Shown piece after piece: positions 58,323 to 64,000 of a stretch of DNA of 64,000 nt. Origin of the DNA: WTGU01 sp965242855 (GTDB lineage: Bacteria > Pseudomonadota > Alphaproteobacteria > UBA828). The notes under the pieces are model-generated. The model saw only the letters and a program-made list of their open reading frames with translations, did no database searches and had not been told where the DNA came from. The translations under genes and the position numbers were made by a program. The DNA is taken from NCBI GenBank assembly GCA_965242855.1, contig OZ251509.1, positions 2,356,001 through 2,420,000 on the forward strand, given 5' to 3'. Position 1 is the first letter of the stretch; every line of letters starts with the position of its first letter.

Positions 58323-59342
58323 TCAGACGCCGGCCAGGACGTCGGTTTCGAGCGCGGCGAGCGCTGGCGCCGGCGCCTCCTGGGCGAAGGAAGCGGCATC
58401 ATCGACGACGGCCCTGATGTTCCTGTCGACCTCCTTCAGCGCCTCTTCGTCTGCATGGCCGCCGGCCACCAGGGCGGCGCGCGCCTGCCGGATGGGGTCG
58501 CGCTCCTCGCGCACCTTGCTGACCTCCTCCCGGCTCCGGTATTTCGCCGGGTCCGACATCGAATGACCGCGATAGCGGTAGGTCATCGCTTCGAGCAGGA
58601 TCGGCCCCCGCCCCGCGCGGCAGGCGGCGGCGGCGGCGGCGGCGGCGCGGAAGACGGCGCCCACGTCCATCCCGTCCACCCGCTCGCCGGGGATTCCGAA
58701 CGCCCGGCCGCGCTCGTGCAGGTCGGCCACCGCCGCCGAGCGCTCCACCGAGGTCCCCATGGCGTACTGGTTGTTCTCGATCACGAAGAGGACGGGAAGA
58801 CGCCAGAGCGCCGCCATGTTGAAGGCTTCGAAGACCTGGCCCTGGTTTGCCGCGCCGTCGCCGAAACAGGTGACGCTGATCCTGTCCGAGGCGCGGTATT
58901 TGTGCGCGAAGCCGAGGCCCACCCCGAGCGGCACCTGGGCGCCGACGATGCCGTGACCGCCGTAGAAGCCGCGGTCGGGCGCGAACATGTGCATGGAGCC
59001 GCCCTTGCCCTTCGAGGCGCCGCCGGCGCGCCCCGTCAACTCGGCCATGACGGCCTTGGGCGGGACGCCCGCAGCCAGCATGTGGGCGTGGCAGCGGTAA
59101 CCCGTGATCACCGAATCGCCGGGTTCCAGGGCGTGCTGGACGCCGGTGACGACCGCCTCCTGGCCGATATAGAGATGGCAGAAGCCGCTGATCGCTCCCA
59201 TGCCGTAAAGCTGGCTCGCCTTCTCCTCGAAGCGCCGGATCAGCAGCATGTCGCGGAGGAAGTGATGGAGCGCCTCCGCCGCGACGGCGCCTTTTCGGGC
59301 GGGGGTGCGCCCGCCGCGGGCTCTTCTTCGGGCCGTCGCCAT
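58323..59342 (-). CDS. pdhA: Pyruvate dehydrogenase E1 alpha subunit
   Basis: A 339-residue alpha subunit and first gene of the operon. RRFEEKASQLYGMGAISGFC, SKGKGGSMHMFAP and the ThDP motif starting GDGAANQGQVFEAFN and ending ENNQYAMG are clear. The phosphorylation-loop-like YRYRGHSMSDPAKYRS matches the PDH rather than the branched-chain type. A run of eight Ala (FRAAAAAAAACRAGRGP) fills the usual helix after VDGMD. A purine-rich GGGGGAGGG lies before the ATG. Confidence 0.94.
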   Translation of the reverse strand: MATARRRARGGRTPARKGAVAAEALHHFLRDMLLIRRFEEKASQLYGMGAISGFCHLYIGQEAVVTGVQHALEPGDSVITGYRCHAHMLAAGVPPKAVMAELTGRAGGASKGKGGSMHMFAPDRGFYGGHGIVGAQVPLGVGLGFAHKYRASDRISVTCFGDGAANQGQVFEAFNMAALWRLPVLFVIENNQYAMGTSVERSAAVADLHERGRAFGIPGERVDGMDVGAVFRAAAAAAAACRAGRGPILLEAMTYRYRGHSMSDPAKYRSREEVSKVREERDPIRQARAALVAGGHADEEALKEVDRNIRAVVDDAASFAQEAPAPALAALETDVLAGV

Positions 59343-59426
59343 CCCTCCCCCGCGCTCCTGTGCCCGCGCCGCGGCACGGGCACACGCACGCTAGGTCAAA
59401 CGGCGCGCCTTGGCAAGGCCGCGTCG

Positions 59427-59460
59427 CCGGCTATCGCTTGCCTTGACAAGGAATAGCCGG
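59427..59460 (-). terminator. Hairpin just after ftsB
   Basis: Outer arms CCGGCTAT and ATAGCCGG pair perfectly, with an inner CTTG/CAAG pair, starting 2 bp beyond the ftsB stop. It lies between ftsB and the pdhA promoter on the same strand; no T-run follows. Probably a terminator or attenuator separating the two transcripts. Confidence 0.5.
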
Positions 59461-59462
59461 CT

Positions 59463-59822
59463 TCAATGCGCGGGTTGCGCGGAGGGACCGCGCAACAGGA
59501 TACGCTCGTCGGGGTGACCCATGTTCAGGAGGCGGCGGGCCTGCTCCTCGAGCAGGTCGAGATCGAGGCTTTCCGTCCGGAGCAAAGAGACACGGCGTTC
59601 GAGCCGACGTCTCTCCTCGGCGAGCGCGGCCACTTCGACGCGGGCCTGCTCCACAGCCGCCGATCGATCGATCCAGGCGAGGAGGCCGCGCTCGCCCTGC
59701 ACGCCGTGATAGACCGCATAGGCGAGGCCGAGCACGCAGACCAGCGGCACGAGGACCGTCCGAAGCCGGGGGAATCGCACAACCACGGCGGGAAGGGACA
59801 ACGCCGCGCCGGGCGATGTCAA
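59463..59822 (-). CDS. ftsB: Septum formation initiator FtsB (DivIC family)
   Basis: A 119-residue bitopic membrane protein: a short cytoplasmic N-terminus, one membrane segment at about residues 21-40 (TVLVPLVCVLGLAYAVYHGV) and a coiled coil (AALAEERRRLERRVSLLRTE) followed by the DLLEEQARRLLNMGHPDERI motif of the family. FtsB links FtsL and FtsQ in the divisome. Location upstream of pdhA on the same strand is the usual alphaproteobacterial order. Confidence 0.92.
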   Translation of the reverse strand: MTSPGAALSLPAVVVRFPRLRTVLVPLVCVLGLAYAVYHGVQGERGLLAWIDRSAAVEQARVEVAALAEERRRLERRVSLLRTESLDLDLLEEQARRLLNMGHPDERILLRGPSAQPAH

Positions 59823-59936
59823 GAGCCGATCCCGAAGGATCGGGGCGGCGCCCCGGTTCGCGCTCCGCGCGGAGAGAAAAAGCGGGCGGGCCTGGGGACC
59901 CGCGCGCCTGAAGCGCCTGAAAGAGCCCCCTTCCTC

Positions 59937-60215
59937 TTACTCGGCCGCCGCCGGCGCAGGCTCCACGTCCCGCCGCAGAAACCCCTCGAACATCCCCTCG
60001 ATCCGCGCCAACCGCTCCCGCAACTCCGCCATCTCGACGCGCATGTCCTTCATCTCTCCACGCACGTCCTTCATCTCGCCACGCACGTCTTTTATCTCGG
60101 CGCGTATATCCTTCATCTCCGCGCGCAAAACGCGGGTGTTCTCGCGGACCGAGATCAGGACGACGCCGGCCAGCGCGACGCCCACCGCGATGATGCTGAT
60201 GATTTCCGGGGTCAT
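59937..60215 (-). CDS. Small membrane-anchored coiled-coil protein with heptad repeats
   Basis: A 92-residue protein: one membrane segment at residues 4-22 (EIISIIAVGVALAGVVLIS), then a coiled coil made of five tandem seven-residue units (EMKDIRA, EIKDVRG, EMKDVRG, EMKDMRV, EMAELRE) and a short acidic tail. The units are 21-bp repeats in DNA, so the coil can lengthen by whole heptads. I do not recognise a function. Longer readings upstream run through a dispersed inverted-repeat element and are rejected. Confidence 0.7.
   Translation of the reverse strand: MTPEIISIIAVGVALAGVVLISVRENTRVLRAEMKDIRAEIKDVRGEMKDVRGEMKDMRVEMAELRERLARIEGMFEGFLRRDVEPAPAAAE
60030..60134 (-). repeat. 21-bp tandem repeats, five units, coding for heptads
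   Basis: Units start at 60030, 60051, 60072, 60093 and 60114 on the plus coordinates, each close to CATCTCNNCGCGCATGTCCTT or a variant. Exact 21-bp spacing keeps both reading frame and heptad register. Confidence 0.8.
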
Positions 60216-60253
60216 GTCCGTTCCTCTCGAGCCGGGCCCCACGGTGGACGGGA

Positions 60254-60327
60254 GTCTACACCCCCGGTGCGCGAGCCTCCAGACCCGCGTTTTTCCTTTC
60301 CATACCCCCCTTGGCGGGGGCGTAGAC
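60254..60327. repeat. 74-bp element with 12-bp terminal inverted repeats
   Basis: Left arm GTCTACACCCCC (60254-60265) and right arm GGGGGCGTAGAC (60316-60327) match as inverted repeats with one mismatch. Inside, CCCCC-TTGGC-GGGGG forms a second hairpin. It looks like a small palindromic REP or miniature element between two coiled-coil genes. Confidence 0.5.
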
Positions 60328-60406
60328 AGCCCCTCGCCGGCAGTTCGCATCCTGCTCATCCATGGAAACCGCGCGCGCCGGACGGAAAAACCCGCCGCGG
60401 CGGAGG

Positions 60407-60826
60407 CTACAGGAACTTGAGCGCGGCGACGATGAGGCCGCCGATGGCGACCATCAGGCCCGTGGTGGCGAGCAGCGTGCGGTTCGCCGAACGCTCGATG
60501 AGCGTTTCGAGGCGCACAAGGTCGGTTTTCGTCGCCATCTTCTCTTCGATCCGACCTTCGACATGCGCGAGGTCGGTTTTCGTCGCCATCTTCCCTTCGA
60601 TGCCGTCGATCCGGCCCTCAAGGCCGTCGATCCGGCCTTCGATGCCGTCGATCCGGCCTCCGAGGCGGGCGATGTCGGCCCTGATCTCGCGCACGTCCGC
60701 CCTGGTGGCGACGCCTTCGCCGAGGGCGGCGCGCAAGGCTTCGGCGTGGGCGTTGGCGTGCGCGCCGTCGATCCCGGCCGCCTTGAGGCGTTCGGCATAA
60801 GCCAGTGTGTCGAACGCGGCCTCCAT
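60407..60826 (-). CDS. DUF1640/CCDC90-like coiled-coil membrane protein
   Basis: A 139-residue protein. Residues 1-50 include FDTLAYAERLKAAGIDGAHA and EALRAALGEGVATRADV, as in DUF1640 proteins. Residues about 50-110 are a coiled coil built from repeats (RIDGIEG, RIDGLEG, RIDGIEG and two copies of EKMATKTDL or close). A C-terminal membrane anchor follows (TLLATTGLMVAIGGLIVAAL). The family relates to mitochondrial MCUR1/CCDC90 and to small phage or plasmid proteins; bacterial function is unknown. The start at 60826 is the first ATG before the family N-terminus. Confidence 0.78.
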   Translation of the reverse strand: MEAAFDTLAYAERLKAAGIDGAHANAHAEALRAALGEGVATRADVREIRADIARLGGRIDGIEGRIDGLEGRIDGIEGKMATKTDLAHVEGRIEEKMATKTDLVRLETLIERSANRTLLATTGLMVAIGGLIVAALKFL

Positions 60827-61301
60827 GCCTACGCTTCCTCGCTTTTCGCGGCGGGCAAGCGTGCAGTCTATGCCGGCGCGGCGGAGGCGGACAAGGAAAA
60901 CCTCCCCGGGCGCGGGGCCACAGAACCGGCTGCTCCAACGACCGATCCGGCGGCAACGCCGGTCGTGGTTCCGGGTGCGCGATTCATCGCCCCATTTTTC
61001 GCCGCGCCCGTCGGTCACGACCTGGGCACCGGGGGTCCGCCAGCTCCATGCGCCGGCTGGCGGAGGAACGACCCGCCGCCGTTCCGACCCCCTTGCGGGG
61101 GGGGGGGGGGTATGCATAGTTCGGCCGTCTTGCCCCGACGGCTTCGGAGGATCGAACGAACCCGGCGGGTTTTCGCAGACAAGCAGGAACGGGAGCCCGG
61201 CACTACCCGCTTGCGTAGGAGGGAATTCAAGGCTATTTACGCGCCTCGGATGCGAATCGCTCCCAACTCGCCCCATGAACCACGGACGACGGAAGCAAGT
61301 G
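60827..61301. other. 475-bp gap with poly-G tract upstream of the surface-protein gene
   Basis: No credible gene. It contains the hairpin CCCCC-TTGC-GGGGG at 61088-61101, which runs into 14 consecutive G (61097-61110), followed by TATGCATAG and a less GC-rich stretch (61180-61290) that probably holds the promoter of the autotransporter-like gene. Confidence 0.6.
61097..61110 (+). repeat. Homopolymeric G14 tract
   Basis: Fourteen consecutive G about 190 bp upstream of the start of the surface-protein gene. Tracts of this length are prone to slipped-strand mispairing and are known switches for bacterial surface-protein genes. Confidence 0.9.
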
Positions 61302-64000
61302 ATGCAGACCATGGAACGGAAAGACACCGGTGCGGATCGAACCGAGTCCCGGAACGCGCGCGCGCGACGCCGAACCACGATGAGCGGCGGGCGGCTGTCG
61401 CTCGGCGCGCTCGCCGCCGCCCTGGCCGTCACCTTCGCTCTCGGCGCCGGGGAGGCGGCGGCGCAGTCCCGGGTGTGCGACAACGCCTTCTCCGTCCTCC
61501 CCCTCGGCACCACCGAAGAACGGGTTCGTGAGCTCTCGGGCCTCCTCCGCCAAGGGGCCATCGCGGAAAGCCCCCACGTTTCAATGTACTGCCGCTATGG
61601 CCGCGCCGACCGCCGGAACCGCGGCTTCCTCGTCCACAATCCCCAGATCGTCGTCGTGGACGATTTCGTCCCCGGCATCGAAGCCTTCCACGAGGGCGTC
61701 GGCGATCTCGGCGTCTACGTCCATTCCGTCTCCGGGCAACCCGGCAGCGCCGGCGACTTCCAACACCACTCGCCGGCCGATTACGGCCAGGGCATCTTCA
61801 CCACGGGCAACGCCGAGGATTACATCACCGGCGAGGACTCCTACGGCATCCACGCCCGCCACACCGGCGCGGGCCGGACCGGCATCGACGTCCGCAACGT
61901 CTCGGTGCGCACCACCGGCGACTACTCCCACGGCGTCTACGCCTGGCAGCAAGGCTCCTACATCCTCGTCAGAAGTGGAGAGGACGGCAGCGATGAAGTG
62001 GTCAGCGGCTATGTCTGGAACGAAGCCGAAGGTTTCTTCCAAAGAGGTGGCGAAAACTGTCCTGAGTGCCGCAGCATCCGCGCCCGTGGCGCGGTGATCG
62101 TCAACCTGATCGAGACCGACCGCGAGCGCGACCAGCGCGTCCGCCCGCTGGTCGCGACCAGCGGCGACTATGCCGACGCGATCCGGGCCGAATACACCCG
62201 CGCCGCCGCGCGAGGCCATATCGCCGTCACCGTGGAGGGCTACACCCTCGCCACCGGGGGCACCCTGCCCCTGGAGGCGCTCGTCTCCCCGCAGGATCCG
62301 AGGGCCCCGCTGGAAGTCGCCTCCCCGCAGGATCCGAGCACCTACGTCTTCGACCCCAGCAGACCCTCCGTCCCCAACCCGGATTACGACCCCGACGACC
62401 CGAGGTCCTCCAGGTTCATCAACGTTCTGGTGCATCGCCATCCTGTGGATGACGCCGGGAATCGGCTGGAGGCCGTTGACCTGCGCCCCTATACCGCCGC
62501 CTATCTCCCCCGCCTCAACCCGGATTACGACCCCGACGACCCGGATTCCCCCCGGTTCATCAGCGGCGGGAACATCGCCATCTGGAACGGCCGTTACTTC
62601 GTGTCGCAGGGCGCGATCCAGCCTGAGGACGTCACCGCCTGCCAGGGCATATCCACGGCGGAGGGGCGCCGCGCCTGTTACGAGAACAGGGTAGCGGCCA
62701 GAAGCGAGGACAACCTCCCCACCGGCTTCGACGCCCGGGGCATCTACGCCAGCCACGAGGGCCACGGCGACATCCGCATCCGCGTCACCGACACCAACAT
62801 CCGAACCGGGAGCGCGGACGACATCCAAACCCCGGGCGCGGACGCCCAGGGCATCTACGCCACCCATACCGGCAGGACCATCGTGTGCGGCGCCCCCGGC
62901 AGCGGCTGTCAGGTCGGCGGAGGCACCACGCCGGGCGGAGGCGGCGTCTCCATCGTCGTCACCGGCGGCGCCATCGACACCCAGGGCGAGGACTCCCACG
63001 GGATCTGGGCGCGCCATCGCGGCGACAGCGGCGCCGACGAGGCCGACGGCGCCGTCGACCCCGACGACGTCGGCACCGGCAACGTCGCCATCGCCGTCAC
63101 CGACGCCGACATCGACACCGCCGGCGCCCACGCCAGCGGCGTCTACGGCCTGATCCAGCAGACCTGCACCGCCGACACCGCCGAGGGTTGCAGGGAGGCC
63201 GAAAACCTGGTCGCCGGCACCGGCGTCGGCGACATCGACATCGCCGTCACCGGCGGCTCCATCGACACCAAGGGCGGTGGCGGCGCCCACGCCGTCCACG
63301 CCCGGCACGAGAACACCGGCGCCATCACCGTCCGTCTGACCGGCGTCGCCGCCGCCACCGAAGGCCACCAGGCCCACGGCGTCTTCGCCGATCACGCCGG
63401 CTCCGCGGGCGCCGTCTCCGTGACCGTGGAGGGCGGCTCCGTCGCCACGAAGGGCGCCGGAGCCCACGGCGTCTATGGCAGCCATGCCGGCAGCGGCGAT
63501 GTCAAAGTCACTATCGCCAGCGGCGGCACAGTCAAGGCCGAGGGCTTCGCCGCCCAGGGCGTCCGGGCCGACCTCGCCGGCGACGGGGACCTGACCGTCG
63601 AGGTGGCGGGCGTCGTCACCACGGAGGGCGATAGCACCGAGCTGGGCGCTGGCGGCCAAGGCGCCCACGGCGTCTACGGCCTGATCCAGAGGACCTGCAC
63701 CGGCACCGACGACGAAGGCAACTGCAACAACTACAAGGAGGGCACCGGCGTCGGCGACATCGACATCAGGATGACGGCCGGCGCCGTCACGACCAAAGGC
63801 ATCGAGGCCCACGGCCTCTACGCCGAGCACACCGGCGCCGCGGGAACCGTCTCCGTCTCCGTGAGCGGCGGCTCGGTCACGGCCGTGGACTCCAGCAGCG
63901 TCGGCGTGCTGGCGCGTCACGGCGCGGACGACCGCGAGGGCGCCGTGACGGTGACCGTGGGCCGGGGCGCCAGCGTCACGGGCGGGCTGGGCGGCATCCA
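61302..64000 (+). CDS. Giant repetitive autotransporter-like surface protein (5' part)
   Basis: At least 899 codons; the frame is open at the window end. An extended basic N-terminus (MQTMERKDTGADRTES, RNARARRRTT) precedes a hydrophobic signal (LSLGALAAALAVTFALGAGE, AAAQS), as in autotransporters with long signal peptides. Starts at 61311 or 61380 are possible; 61302 has GGAAG 6 bp upstream. From about residue 480 on, units of roughly 30-50 residues with Gly, Val, Thr and Asp recur (VTGGSIDTKGGGGAHAVHA, GAGAHGVYGSHAGSGDV), the pattern of a right-handed beta-helix passenger. Two long units beginning GVYGLIQ carry Cys pairs (TCTADTAEGC, TCTGTDDEGNC). No beta-barrel is in view. Probable adhesin. 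Confidence 0.78.
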   Translation, partial: MQTMERKDTGADRTESRNARARRRTTMSGGRLSLGALAAALAVTFALGAGEAAAQSRVCDNAFSVLPLGTTEERVRELSGLLRQGAIAESPHVSMYCRYGRADRRNRGFLVHNPQIVVVDDFVPGIEAFHEGVGDLGVYVHSVSGQPGSAGDFQHHSPADYGQGIFTTGNAEDYITGEDSYGIHARHTGAGRTGIDVRNVSVRTTGDYSHGVYAWQQGSYILVRSGEDGSDEVVSGYVWNEAEGFFQRGGENCPECRSIRARGAVIVNLIETDRERDQRVRPLVATSGDYADAIRAEYTRAAARGHIAVTVEGYTLATGGTLPLEALVSPQDPRAPLEVASPQDPSTYVFDPSRPSVPNPDYDPDDPRSSRFINVLVHRHPVDDAGNRLEAVDLRPYTAAYLPRLNPDYDPDDPDSPRFISGGNIAIWNGRYFVSQGAIQPEDVTACQGISTAEGRRACYENRVAARSEDNLPTGFDARGIYASHEGHGDIRIRVTDTNIRTGSADDIQTPGADAQGIYATHTGRTIVCGAPGSGCQVGGGTTPGGGGVSIVVTGGAIDTQGEDSHGIWARHRGDSGADEADGAVDPDDVGTGNVAIAVTDADIDTAGAHASGVYGLIQQTCTADTAEGCREAENLVAGTGVGDIDIAVTGGSIDTKGGGGAHAVHARHENTGAITVRLTGVAAATEGHQAHGVFADHAGSAGAVSVTVEGGSVATKGAGAHGVYGSHAGSGDVKVTIASGGTVKAEGFAAQGVRADLAGDGDLTVEVAGVVTTEGDSTELGAGGQGAHGVYGLIQRTCTGTDDEGNCNNYKEGTGVGDIDIRMTAGAVTTKGIEAHGLYAEHTGAAGTVSVSVSGGSVTAVDSSSVGVLARHGADDREGAVTVTVGRGASVTGGLGGI
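62376..62544 (+). repeat. Two 28-bp direct copies encoding NPDYDPDDP
   Basis: Near-identical 28-bp stretches at 62376-62403 and 62517-62544 encode the acidic motif NPDYDPDDP followed by S.RFI. The spacing is 141 bp (47 codons), so the whole unit between may be a longer, diverged repeat. The Asp-rich motif could bind calcium. Confidence 0.75.

Overview
The window is very GC-rich DNA (about 70 % by eye) with tightly packed operons, many ATGA stop/start overlaps and GTG starts. Gene content fits a metabolically versatile alphaproteobacterium, probably of Rhodospirillales type: a glnT-glxBCD cluster, several xanthine-dehydrogenase-family molybdoenzymes, two five-gene branched-chain/amide-type ABC transporters and a pdhABC-lpd cluster next to ftsB. 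The taxonomic call is inference from gene content only.

Layout. 1-7392 (mostly minus): start of an ammonium transporter gene, two small hypotheticals, then glxD, glxC, glxB, a glutamine-synthetase-like gene and an FAD oxidoreductase. This looks like a pathway that makes or breaks N-substituted glutamate or glutamine from an amine. A divergent GntR/FCD regulator (7562) and an amide/urea-type ABC transporter (8440-13241) follow. 13444-15075 is a single gene of clearly lower GC. It encodes a fusion of RNA-polymerase alpha-CTD-like modules with a sigma region-4-like helix-turn-helix and is the strongest candidate for something undescribed. 15091-22618 holds two complete molybdenum hydroxylases in mirror order (L-S-M / M-S-L) on one strand. 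22788-24620 encodes a secreted trypsin-like protease fused to tandem 33/40-residue repeats. 24849-27109 is a biotin carboxylase plus a PxpB-like carboxyltransferase subunit. 27151-28981 is a tandem pair of EamA transporters. 29137-36484 is a dienelactone-hydrolase-like gene followed by a five-gene set matching hmfABCDE of 2-furoate degradation, and 36492-39264 is larC-larE-larB (nickel-pincer cofactor synthesis).

39446-45981 (minus) is a second copy of the amide-type ABC transporter, followed by an FG-GAP/UnbV-type secreted protein. Then come an MFS transporter, a tRNA-Gly(CCC), an NTF2-like protein, a fused alpha-beta thiamine-diphosphate dehydrogenase E1, a TylF-like methyltransferase, a MurG-like glycosyltransferase and a family-5 solute-binding protein. 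54598-59342 is the pyruvate-dehydrogenase operon (pdhA-pdhB-pdhC-lpd), followed by ftsB, two small repeat-bearing coiled-coil membrane proteins, an intergenic zone with C/G-rich hairpins and a run of 14 G, and the first 2.7 kb of a giant repetitive autotransporter-like surface protein that runs off the end.

The genes suggest a cell that scavenges amines and amides through two matched ABC importers, oxidises aromatic or heterocyclic carboxylates with molybdoenzymes, and feeds carbon to 2-oxoglutarate and acetyl-CoA.
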